In this document: positions 1 through 9,931 of the stretch, piece after piece
Layout: each line of letters opens with the position of its first letter
Numbering within the stretch: the stretch's first letter is position 1
Assembly: GCF_000247695.1 (NCBI RefSeq)
Contig: NW_004624742.1
Location: 8,573,881-8,637,880 of the forward strand
DNA: 64,000 nucleotides
DNA from: Heterocephalus glaber
Lineage: Eukaryota; Chordata; Mammalia; Rodentia; Bathyergidae
Reading direction: 5' to 3'
Translations under genes and position numbers: made by a program
Notes under the pieces: generated by a model
What the model saw: the letters and a program-made list of their open reading frames with translations, nothing else
What the model was told of the DNA's origin: nothing
The model's database searches: none

Positions 1-150
1 GGGAAGGGTAGAGGGCGTGAAGGGAGGGCTAGGAATGGGAAAAAATAAGAACCAAGATGCATTATGTAAAGGTACAATTCCCAACGAGAAATGTAATTGT
101 GTTGTATACCTACAATGTACCAATAAAAGAATTCAATAAAAAAAAAAAGA
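1..150 (+). repeat. L1 3' end (truncated by window start)
   Basis: G/A-rich 3' UTR followed by TACCAATAAAAGAATTCAA and an A-tail. It is nearly identical, in inverted orientation, to 3163-3300, indicating a young L1 family. Confidence -1.
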
Positions 151-194
151 AATGTAAATCTGAGTAATACAAAGAAGAATACTTTAACTTTTTT

Positions 195-339
195 GGTTAT
201 TTGAGACAGGGTCTCACTCTATAATTCAAACTGGCATTGAAATCACTACATAGCCCAGGCTGGCATCAAACTTGCTGCAGTCCTCCTGCTTCAGCCTCCT
301 GAGTGCTGGGATTACAGGTGTGGGACACCATGCCCAGCC
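195..339 (-). repeat. B1-type SINE
   Basis: Antisense 7SL-derived element: gagacagggtctcact, cagcctcctgagtgctggga, ending tgcccagcc. Confidence -1.
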
Positions 340-404
340 ATGAATACAGTACTTTATAACAAGAGCAATAAGTCAGTCACAGAAAGACAAATAGTCCATT
401 ACTC

Positions 405-770
405 ATTTATTAGTCAGGATTCTCCATTGACAAGGAGCCAATAGAATACAGAAAGAGATTTATGACATGAGGTTTACCAGGGGAAGTGGTTCCTGTGCTT
501 ATGGAGGCTGAGAAGTCTCATGAGATGCCTTCAGCAAGCTACAGATTTTACAATGCCAGGAGCGTGGCTCTGTCCAAGTCCCAAGGCCTGACCACCAGCA
601 TTTCTGGTGTCCAAAAGCAAAGGAAAAGAATATCCCATCTCTAGGAGAAAGATGCCTAAAATCTTGTCTTCTCTGCAGGCCCCAGCTGACTTGTTGGTTC
701 CTGACAAACGGAAGGTGGACCTTGTCTCCTGGGTTCACTAATTCAAATGCCAGTCTGAGAGACACACCCA
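405..770 (-). repeat. Old LTR-like interspersed repeat
   Basis: Begins ttattagtcaggattctcca and contains tggaggctgagaagtc, typical of ancient mammalian LTR/MaLR-type repeats in antisense. 771-1000 beyond it shows no gene or clear repeat. Confidence -1.
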
Positions 771-1011
771 AAGATAATACTTTACCAGTCCCCAAAGTTT
801 CCTTAATCTAGTCAACATGATCTCTAAGTTTAATCACCACAAAGATGTAACTAAAATAGTCACACTCTTAGAAACAAGTAGGATGCTAGTTACCAGGGAC
901 AAGGGAATAGGAGAATGAGCTATTGTTCAACAGACCCAAGGTTTCCATTTTGCAAAAAGTTCTATACTAGGTTGCCCTAAAATGTGAACAATCTTAACAT
1001 TACTGAAATAA

Positions 1012-1189
1012 GGGCCAGGGATTTAGCTCAATGGTTCTGCCGCCTGCCTCCTGAGTGGAAGGACCCAAATTCAATCCCAGGTACCCAAAAAAAAAAGAAA
1101 AAGTGGGCCAGAGATTTAGCTTAGTGGTTCTACCACCTGTCTTGCAAGTGCAAGGACCTGAGTTCGATCCCTGGTACCAAAAAAAAAAA
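1012..1189 (+). repeat. Two tandem ID-like tRNA-derived SINEs sharing one target duplication
   Basis: Units 1012-1102 and 1104-1189 each have the tRNA-like A box (tttagctcartggt) and B box (ttcgatccc) and an A-tail. The ten bases tactgaaata at 1001-1010 recur at 1191-1200. Confidence -1.
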
Positions 1190-1408
1190 CTACTGAAATA
1201 TATGCATAAGATAGGTATGATGGTAAGTGATACGTGCTTTTTGAACAATTAAAAGAAATAGATAAAAACTATTTTATCTATTATTTATCTATTAATTATT
1301 TTACCTATTTATCTATTTTATCTACTCCCCCTACACCAGTGTCAGGGCAGGGACTGTGTCTGTGAGCCCTCACACTCAGCATTAGCGCAGTGCTATGCAC
1401 ACAGAGCA

Positions 1409-1412
1409 TCTG

Positions 1413-1447
<35 letters not shown>
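1409..1447. repeat. (CA)n microsatellite
   Basis: About 19 uninterrupted CA units. Surrounding 1201-1575 holds AT-rich unique sequence with a short TTAT/CTAT-rich run at 1266-1325. Confidence -1.
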
Positions 1448-1448
<1 letters not shown>

Positions 1449-1574
1449 TGTGGTTTGTCTTTCTCACACTGAGGTCTTGCTTCCATTCTAGATGCTGATA
1501 TAGGGGGACTAGATGTCACTGCCAAACCTACTACACATCTGAAACACAAGTTCATATTCTCTAAAATCAAAGAA

Positions 1575-1990
1575 TGAATTCTAGGAACAACGGGGGTTAA
1601 GAGTAGGAAAGTTTATTGAGAGAAAGAAAGCTTCTGTCTAAGAGAGACAGAAGGGGGACTGGAAAGTGGGTTGCCCACCTACCCCACTTTTCAAAGATGT
1701 TTTATACAGCAAAGCTATGTGGTGGGGCGGTACAAAGTGGGACAAAACTATAAGACCCAATGGAAATTAACAAGGTGAGCATGAGGTGGGACAAAACCAT
1801 GACCAACCAATAAGATTACAAGTACAGTTACCCAGGTAATATTGGTTAAATGGGGATCAAATGGGAAAACGAGTCACATATAAGGAATTTCCCATTTAGA
1901 ATATCAATCACTGCTACCTATCTCTAGGGGAAGTAGTGCCTCTTTTTTTTTTATAATGCTAACCAGTGAATGTGCCTCTAGTGTTCTCCA
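1575..1990 (-). repeat. Probable endogenous retrovirus LTR (antisense)
   Basis: gtttattgagagaaagaaag (AATAAAC on the - strand) is followed by about 350 bases of LTR-like sequence with repeated ggtgggacaaaac. No viral genes are present. The assignment rests on general resemblance, and the ends are approximate. Confidence -1.
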
Positions 1991-2202
1991 TGTTGGCTCC
2001 TTGCTGGGTTGGCACCTTGAGGACTGGGGCCTTGAGGGCTGACGCCCTGAGGGGCCCCTGTCTAAAGGCCTACAAGATATCTATATCTACAGTAATGGGA
2101 CTCAGTGATTCCAGATAAATGAGTGGGTCCCCGCTGCTTTGTGTTCTGGAACACCTGCATGGAATTCTTTACATGAAAACCAGATAATTCTGAAGACATC
2201 TC

Positions 2203-2483
2203 AAGCAGGTGTGGTGTACTGCACATCCTTAATCCCAGCACTCTGGGAAGGCCTGAAAGTTTGAGGCACAGCCTGGGCAATTTAGTGAAACCTTTTTTCA
2301 AAATAAAAAAATAGGGGCCGGGGATTTAGTTCCGTGGTTCCAGCACCTGCCTTGCAAGCTCAAGGTCCCAAGTTTGATCCCCGGTACCAGAAAAATAAAT
2401 AAACAAATAAAGTGGGGGTGGGTGGAGTCTGGGGGTGTAGCTCAGTGCTGAGGCCCTAGGTTTAAAGCCCAGTACAAAAAAAG
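2203..2483 (+). repeat. B1-dID dimer split by an ID-like SINE insertion
   Basis: A B1 part (2203-2312) and an ID part (2425-2483, gggtgtagctcagtgctgag) are separated by a younger ID-like SINE at 2314-2411 with an AAAT-rich tail. Confidence -1.
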
Positions 2484-2499
2484 GAAAAGAAAAGAAAAG

Positions 2500-3130
2500 A
2501 AATCCACACAGGGAATTCATTGGAATGCTAATATTTGTAACAATCTTTGAAACCACAAAACATACTAAATAATGAATTGACTTGATTTGGGACTATCTGA
2601 TGGAATGTTACAAAGATTCTATACACTACAGGCTTTGTCAACAGGAAAGGGAGGAAATGTACCTTCCTCAGTCCTGCGAAGCTACCTCATCCCTACTTTG
2701 AAAAAAAAAAATCCCCAGAAAACTTTTCAGCAGCCTGAAGTACAAACAGAACCAACAAGCCTCCTGCTGATTCATTGTGGTAGGAAAGGATCTGTTACTC
2801 TAAAATCTCATAGATTTCCAAGAAATGAAGAGCTCACTATGCTTTCACTTTCTATTCAAAAGGAAGCTAGTTTCAAGCCATCCTGAACAGACACCAAAAA
2901 CCCTTTATTTGGGAGTAAAAATGGAGAAGGCCTGAGATTTCTCATTTACTGGAAGACTACTCAGACTTCAAACTTAAGGAACATAGAGGGAGACATAGAT
3001 TAGCAAAACAATTCAGCTCACTTTGGAAAACAGAGCCACAAAGGAACCTCACCTGAACTTGTAACACACTCACTCATCCTTCAGGAAACCTCAAATCAAC
3101 TTACTGTCAGGACAAGCAGGTGACAGGCAG
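2500..3130. other. Apparently unique sequence, no gene seen
   Basis: No repeat, exon or conserved protein recognised. It contains an open frame at 2587-2886 without recognisable homology and the ISRE-like motif at 2843. Confidence -1.
2843..2852 (-). promoter_or_regulatory. ISRE-like core TTTCACTTTC
   Basis: The reverse complement is GAAAGTGAAA, a perfect IRF dimer core (GAAANNGAAA). It lies in apparently unique sequence about 6.9 kb upstream of the GBP start codon. It could be a distal enhancer or a chance match. Confidence -1.
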
Positions 3131-3149
3131 CTATGAAATATACACTACA

Positions 3150-3775
3150 CATTTTTTTTTGTATTAAATTCTTTTATTGGTACATTGTAGGTATACAACA
3201 CAATTACATTTCTCATTGGGAACTGTACCTTTATATAATGCATCTTGGTTCTTATTTTTTCCCCATTCCTAGCCCTCCCTTCACGCCCTCTACCCTTCCC
3301 TATTTACAAAGACTTTATTTCCATTTTTTTCCATTTCCCATCATTTTTTCCTTTCCCTTCTTTCCTTTCCCCTGCCCCTCCCACTACCCTTACCCCTTTG
3401 GACCTTTTATTCCTATTCTACATTATCAATTATTCATTCTAATCATTGGTACATTTTAGGTATACAATATAATGACATTCATCATTGGAAATTTGCACCT
3501 TTACATAGTCTCTCTTGGTTCTTGTTTTTCACCCTTGCCCAGCCCTCCCTTCAACCCCTCCAGTCCTCCCTATTTACAAAAATTTTGTTTCTATTTTTCC
3601 ATTTTCTCATATTAATCCCATTCCCTTCTATCCTTTCCCCTAGCCCTCCCACTTCCTTCCCCTTTGCCCCTTTTCTTCCTATTTCACATGACCTATTATA
3701 CATTTAGTCCTTATTTACACTTTCAGTTTCTCACACCAGAGAAACTATTCGGTATTTACACATCTGATACACTAC
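3150..3775 (-). repeat. Two nested/tandem L1 3' ends
   Basis: 3155-3440 and 3441-3775 each start with ttattggtacatt and pyrimidine-rich 3' UTR in antisense. The more diverged copy is interrupted near its tail by the younger one. Confidence -1.
3721..3730 (-). promoter_or_regulatory. ISRE-like core TTTCAGTTTC inside an L1 3' end
   Basis: The reverse complement is GAAACTGAAA, a strong ISRE core. The homologous place in the L1 copy at 7071-7412 reads TTTTGGTTTC on the same strand, so the match arose by divergence of this L1 copy. Confidence -1.
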
Positions 3776-4170
3776 ACATTTTTAAACTGTATATACTGTT
3801 CCAGAAAAAATGCAAATAATGACACCTACATCATAAGCACATGCAAAAGAAAAATTCATTAATAACACTTGTAATGTAATACACTGCTGCCAATAGTAGA
3901 TCCCACAGGCATTTTACTTCTTATCACACACACTCTGGCTTCTTTGCCTGAAAGTAGCCAAGTATTGAGATGTAAATGTAGTGAAAATGACTGTAAATAC
4001 ATGAGCTTTCCCAAGAGGAATCAAAACTTGCCTTTTAATGGGTGTCACTGCTGCCCGCCTCAGTGGAGCAGTGAAGGCAGACTGAAAAGCCCAGTGAACA
4101 CTGGGAGGTGGGGGAGGGACAGCAAATATTTTCTAAAGCAAATTTCATATGTCTCAAAATTCTTTCCAAA
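3776..4170. other. Intergenic sequence, no gene or clear repeat
   Basis: AT-rich with no exon-like splice sites or protein similarity recognised. Confidence -1.
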
Positions 4171-4180
4171 GAGCATAATC

Positions 4181-4262
4181 CGGGCTGGGGATTTAGCTCA
4201 GTGGTCCCACCGCCTGCCTTCAGTCCAGAGTTCGATCCCCGGTACCAAAAAAAAAAAAAAAA
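4181..4262 (+). repeat. ID-like SINE with target duplication
   Basis: tRNA-like body and A-tail flanked by aaagagcataatc at 4168-4180 and again after the tail near 4272. Confidence -1.
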
Positions 4263-4689
4263 GTATCAAACAAAAGAGCATAATCTTTAAACCATGTGTT
4301 CACTGCCACAGTTTTGATTCACTCAATCGATGAATGTTTACTGAAGGCTTGTACTTGTCTCAGGTGAGTGGGCGCCAGAAGAGTTCATTAGTCCCAAGAA
4401 ATGCCAGTTCTCCACCAGGGGCTATGAACATCTTACCTTGGTCAGCTAGTTCCCTAGCATCTTGGACCTTGACTCTAAAAAGATGACTCATCAGAGTCTT
4501 GTTTCTTAAAGATCTCTGTGTTATGTTTGTTTGCAATCATCCCAGTCTCTGTTTTACAGTTTCCTGACAACTGCCTTTTACAATAATTGTGACCTCTCCC
4601 CTAGTGGGAATGGTATGTGCACAGGAAAAAGGTCACCTCATTTTAATTAACTTTACACTTAGACATTAAATCCATTCAACACTTCCTGG

Positions 4690-4945
4690 GTATCTTCCGG
4701 AAAGACTTAAAGACATAATATTGCAGTCATTCATCCATACCCATGTGTATAGCAGGACAATTTACAATAGCTAAATCTTGGAAGAAGCCTCTATGCCCAT
4801 TAACAAATGAATGGACAGGGCCGGGGATTTAGCTCAGTGGTTTCGCGGCCTGCTGCGCAAGCGCAAGGACCCGAGTTCAATTCCTGGTACCAAAAAAAAA
4901 AACAAAACAAATGAATGGACAAAGAAAATGTAGAAGAAAATAAAC
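4690..4945 (+). repeat. L1 fragment interrupted by an ID-like SINE (4818-4902)
   Basis: L1 3'-region motif caatagctaaatcttggaag and gaatggacaaagaaaatg. The SINE is flanked by aacaaatgaatggaca at 4802 and 4906. 4946-5510 beyond is AT-rich with no gene seen. Confidence -1.
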
Positions 4946-5520
4946 AGTAGGAATAAAATTATTTTTCAAAGTATAATAAAATCAGTATATTGTAATTATA
5001 TTTACATGTGTTGTATGTTATGTGTATGACTGAGTTAACAAATAAATACTTTACATAGAGATTTCACTAGTTTCTCTATGCTTCAAATTTTATATATTCA
5101 AATTGGCACAAATGTGGGGTTGGTTTCATATTCAGGGTCATCTTTTACTCAGCCACATGTGGTATCCACCAAACTTCCATATTATGCCACACGGGGGGAT
5201 GCATCTGTGGATACGTGAAGCTCCTGGTAGCATGAGTTTCAATTTCAGGTAGTCAAAAAGGAAATGAAAAAAAATTAAATTAAGTGGAGATTGAGAAAAA
5301 GTCACGGTAGACTTTTCTGAGAACATGCCAATTTGTGGAGACCTCAAGTACAAGAAACAGACAATCTCGCCAAGATGGAGGCAGGCAAAATTCAGAAGCA
5401 AAATTCTGTGGACGTAAAGAACCTGGTTGTGTTCCAGCAACCGAAAGGCTCAGATGAACTTAACTTTTAGAGAAAATTAAAATGCTACTTGCCCAGAAAT
5501 ATTTTATTTTTATTTATTTA

Positions 5521-5638
5521 CTTTTTTCAAACAGAGGTCTCACTATGCAGCCCAGGCTGGCCTCGAACTCATAACAATCCTCCTGCTTCACCCTCTGGAG
5601 TCCTGGCATTATAGGCAGGTGCCACCATACCAGGCTTC
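5521..5638 (-). repeat. B1-type SINE
   Basis: Antisense: aggtctcactatgcagccca, ggctggcctcgaactc. Confidence -1.
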
Positions 5639-5984
5639 AGAAATATTTTAAAAGATCACAGTAATAAGGGAAATGAAAAGTGAGAATCTATCTCTATTCT
5701 TTAAATTTTAGGTCCTGGCTTCTGGGCATGGAGCAATATAGTTGGATGAGGACAATAGAGAATTTTGTAAATCTCTCCCTTCCTTTTCTCTTATTTCTTT
5801 CCTTACAGAATGAATGAGAAGAAGAAAAAATAGCACTGAGTTTAAAGTTAAAGAGCTTAAAATGTGCATCCCACTACTGTGACTTGCTTAGGAAACTTAG
5901 GCGGAATATACTTAAGCTCTGTCAGTTTTGTGCTGCTATTTTTTTTAAAAAATGAAAGAAAAAACACCTTTCCTGTATTTTACA

Positions 5985-6385
5985 CGAAAGAAAAGACTAA
6001 TTTAGTTCACACTTGTGGAAGGAGAAAGGCCATGATAGTCTGGCCCCACCTGTTCGGCCTCTGGTAAGGGACTCTTTGATATGTCACAACATAGTGGATG
6101 CCACCATGTCAAGAAGGCCTGCAGTGAGGGAGAAAGACATCACATGGTGAGATAGAAAAAGGGGTCAAGCCCATTTCTTTAAACAAGACACTCTCCTGGA
6201 ACTTTCCACAAAAGCCATAACGCAGTGCCTCAAGAAAAGTATTAACCCCTCTTAAATGCCAATCGCTTCCCCCAGGTCCCACTCCTTAAAGGCTGCACCA
6301 CCTTTCAGTCTCACCACACTGTGGATGAAGCTCACAGCAAATGAATTCGCAAGGGACACATGCAAACCATATCTAAGCCATAGCA
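5985..6385 (-). repeat. MaLR-type LTR fragment
   Basis: Antisense pattern with caccatgtcaagaaggcctg, ggtcccactcctt and terminal aaaccatatctaagccatag, typical of old MaLR LTRs. Confidence -1.
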
Positions 6386-6619
6386 CCATGCTATTGCTAT
6401 TTCCAACTGTAAAAGAGAAATTACCACTTACTTTGCATGATTGTAGTCAGGAATGAACTTACACATAACATACGTTCTTACAAAATATTGTACAAATAAA
6501 ACAATTTTTTTCTGTATTTCACTCAGCAACATATAGACAGTGTAATAAGCTCATTCAAGAAGAAGGGTTGCTGGTTTGAGCTCAGCCTGAACAACTTAGC
6601 AACTTAGCAAGAATTTTCT

Positions 6620-7412
6620 CCAAAAATTCACTGTGGAAATCAGTGTGGAGATTTCCTCAAAAAACTAAAACTAGAGGTTCCATTTGGCCCAGCTCTTCCC
6701 CTTCTTGGTATCTTCCCAAAAGAATTAAAAGCATGGGGGCCAGGGATGTAGCTCAGTGGCACCGTGCCTTCCCCACAAGTGCAAGGTCCTGAGTTCAACC
6801 CCAGGTACTGGAAAATAATAATAATAATAATAATAATAATAATTAAAAGCATTATAGCACAGTGATATATGCACACCCATGTTTCTAGTAGCACAGTTTG
6901 TAATAGCTAAATCTTGGAAACAGCCTAAATGTCGATCAACCAATGAATGGACAAAAAAGATGTGGTTTTTTTCTACAATGGAGTACTACTCTGCCATAAA
7001 GAAGGATAAACTTGAGACATTTGTAGGTAAATGGATGCATCTTGACACCATACTCTTAAGTGAAATTAGTTGAACATGTTTAAATATTGCATTGTTTCTC
7101 AGGTGTGAGAAACCAAAAGGTAAATAAAGACTAAAATGTATAATAAATATTGTAAAATAGGAAGAAAATGTTCACAACAGGAAAGGGAACAAGGGAGGAG
7201 GGAGGGGAAAAGGAAGAAAGGAAAAAGAAAAAAGAGAATAGAAGAAAAAATGGAAACCAAGCTTTTGTAAATAAGGAGGGGAAGAGGGCTTGAAAGGAGG
7301 GGCCGGGATTGGGGGAAAAAAGAATCAAGATCTATCATATACAGGTACAAACTCCCTATGATGAATGTGATCACTATATCTAAAATGTACCAATAAAATT
7401 AATTTTAAAAGT
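6620..7412 (+). repeat. L1 3' end, interrupted by an ID-like SINE (6735-6840)
   Basis: Motifs ccaatgaatggacaaaaaag, ggagtactactctgccataa and terminal aaaatgtaccaataaaatt. The SINE has an (ATA)n tail and duplicates attaaaagcat. Confidence -1.
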
Positions 7413-7419
7413 TAAACAG

Positions 7420-7515
7420 GGCCGGGGATGTGGCTCTGTACAAAAGTACTAGGTTTAATCCTCCGTACTACAGAAATAAGGAAGAGGAGGAGGAAGAGAA
7501 GGGGAGGGAGGGGAG
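7420..7515 (+). repeat. Short ID-like SINE and purine-rich tract
   Basis: gccggggatgtggctctgta followed by a degenerate B box and a GGA-rich low-complexity tail. Confidence -1.
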
Positions 7516-7519
7516 GGGA

Positions 7520-8430
7520 AGGTTGCTACTTAGATTCATTTTACTCACAGTGCTATGATTTGAGACAACTGACAAAGCCTGTCTGTGCTCATGATTCTAT
7601 AAAATTATGGGGAAGTGTTTACTATGAGATTTAGGGTGTACGATCCATGCAAATAGGTTGGCAGTGGGCCTGGAACTCCCGTGCGACGTAAGGAGCCCGT
7701 TCCTGGCTGTGTACTGAGCGTCAGGACTCTAAATCCTCTTACAACGGCTCTTACGGTTATCACTATTTGCTGACTCAAAAAAATCCAGGAAATCTCACAA
7801 CACTGGAGGAGGCAATAAAAACTCAGCGACCAAGAGACTGAGAAGTCAGAAGCCACTCTGCCTACACCAGTGGAAGAGCAGGTAAGACGCTGGCTTCCCT
7901 CCCAGCAGCCTCTCCAGCTTTGAAGGAACTCTGGTCAGGTACAAGTGGACCCTAACCCTGGGGTGAAGGGGTTTGAAAATGCAGTGACTTTTTAAAACTC
8001 TTCTTAAAAACCACCAAAATGGTGAAAGACTGCAGCTGAACCTGAGATGGGACAGGGGATCAGATGGAATGCAGATTTTATCAGAGAAGCAGGTCCCTAG
8101 GGCCACTGCTGGGCTTGTCTGGAGTTACGCACCAGCACATAGGGGTCTGAACTGAGATTGCCTTCCTCTTTTTTGACTTTGTCTTTGTTGACTGGGGACA
8201 CAATTAAATTACCAAGGTCACAGATGGGCTTGCTCAGAACTGCTCCCGCTGCAGCTAAGGAAGCGACAGGGCTGCCCGTGGGCTCCGACTGTCTGCAGGA
8301 GAGGAAAACACAGAAATGAGAAGCAGGTGGAAAAGTGAAGATGATGAAAGCAACTTACTTCCTAATTATACATCTGGACTTGATTTCAAACTGGATTTCT
8401 TCCATCAGAAAAGATGTAGACTCACCAATT
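7520..8430. other. Upstream region of GBP, possible location of exon 1
   Basis: Mostly unique. It holds an AP-1-like tgactca near 7770 and a possible donor gagcag|gtaaga at 7881. These could mark a non-coding first exon of GBP, but no match to known GBP leaders is visible. Confidence -1.
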
Positions 8431-8432
8431 TC

Positions 8433-8532
8433 TTTCTTTTTTTCTTTTTTTTTTTGTACCAGGGATCATTGAATTTAGGACATTGTACTGACGAGGCAGG
8501 TGGCGGCACCACTGAGCTAAATCCCCCGCCGG
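8433..8532 (-). repeat. ID-like SINE
   Basis: Antisense copy, tttttgtaccagggatc to gagctaaatccc, with similar flanks actcaccaatttc and actcactgatttc. Confidence -1.
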
Positions 8533-8899
8533 ACTCACTGATTTCTTAGGGCAAACTCACTGCTTACTTCTCACCAGCAGAATCGGAGCCCTGTACTTTA
8601 CCTCAGAGCTTCCTCTAATAGAATCTCCTGTAGTGCCGAGCCAAGGGTGGCTTCCTGGCCTGCCTAGGCATTCCCATGACCCCAGACAAATATTCCTGCC
8701 TTCAGGAAACTCCTCCCCTCAATGCCTGGGTGGACTCTGGCCTCATTCATCACCTCTTGTCTAAATTTTCTCTCCTGTTGACAACTCCATTTCATCCACC
8801 TCCTCCACTCCTTCTGTTCCTCCTCTTCCTAGTTCTCCTTCTTCTTCTCTACTACATAGGGGGCAAAAAAGCAGAAACCTAAATGTATATTACAGGAAA

Positions 8900-9410
8900 T
8901 ATATTTTCTTTGAAGAACTCCTTACCTAGCTAACTCTATCAGCTTCCTGCCTTCCTAATCCTTATTTCATTGTCATTTTTAGCATCTTCCAGAGCTTTGG
9001 ATTGTGCACTCACACCTCACTGAGTTCACGCTCACTCAATGAGAAGCTCAGGTAGTCCTAGTGTCAGGACTGACCTTGCCTATGGCCCTCCAAGTCCTGC
9101 AAGGGTCCCTATTTGTGTGCACCCATGGTCAGGTATTTTCATAAACTTTGCAGAAGTAACTCGTATTTGTTTCCCTTCTGGGAAGGCAGTGTAAGAAATT
9201 CTGTGGATCCTCATTCCAGTGAAACGTGCATAGCTGCTGGGGTGGGAAGAAGGAACACATTTAAAATCCCTGGAAACTGTCCAAAGGGTACACATCAAGC
9301 AGTGAACCATTTATTCATGAGGATCTTTATTCATTATAAGAATTAACTAATGAGTAAATGTTTGCTCAATTTTTTACATATACTCAGGATGAAAAAGAAA
9401 TTCTCGAAAT
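8900..9410 (+). promoter_or_regulatory. Candidate interferon-response cluster upstream of GBP exon 2
   Basis: Two GAS-type STAT sites, TTCTTTGAA (8906-8914) and TTCTGGGAA (9176-9184), and one IRF-type GAAAAAGAAA (9391-9400) lie 0.3-0.85 kb before the first coding exon. GBP genes are classic STAT1/IRF1 targets driven by paired GAS and ISRE elements. These motifs are short and the GBP start site was not located, so this is only a candidate. Confidence -1.
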
Positions 9411-9727
9411 CCTATTCTGTCTTCCATTTCATGTCTTGTGTAAATTTTTAATCAGAATCCAAAAGGAAATTTTTTCACAATAAATTAACTGGAAGATCTG
9501 GGTTTTGAGAGCAGTGGAATATTGATGTCGTATCTGTTATAACAACTTTAAAAAAATGAACTACTTTAGTAATATTTTCAAAAATTCCCAACATCATATG
9601 AGTTTTCCCTCATCTATTTTGTTGATGAACACAAAATATTTTGTTCATGACCGGCGATTTTATGAATCCACCTTGAGTGCAAGAGACTTGATATGCTGAC
9701 TCACTCCACCTCTGCCCTTGCAAACAG

Positions 9728-9931
9728 GGCACACGCTGGACATGGCCTCAGAGACCCACATGCCAGGCCCAGTGTGCCTCGTTGAGAATGTGAAAGAGCA
9801 ACTGACAGTGAATCAGGAAGCTCTGAAGATCCTGTCTGCCATCACCCAGCCCGTCGTGGTGGTGGCTATTGTGGGTCTTTACCGAACAGGCAAATCCTAC
9901 CTGATGAACAAGCTGGCTGGGAAGGAAAAAG
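9728..9931 (+). CDS. GBP1: GBP exon 2: 5'UTR end plus residues 1-63
   Basis: Acceptor gcaaacag ends at 9727. Fourteen UTR bases precede the ATG at 9742 (context ggacATGg), as in human GBP genes where the ATG lies near the start of exon 2. It encodes the N-terminus, strand beta-1 and the P-loop GLYRTGKS (45-52). Donor gtgagt starts at 9932; phase 1. A non-coding exon 1 must lie upstream but could not be identified. Confidence -1.

Noticed and set aside
3133..3459. 108-codon Phe/Pro-rich open frame
   Set aside because: Lies in the antisense pyrimidine-rich 3' UTR of L1.
7520..7882. Definite GBP exon 1 ending at gagcag|gtaaga
   Set aside because: The donor is good but the sequence does not resemble a known GBP leader, so it is kept only as a possibility.
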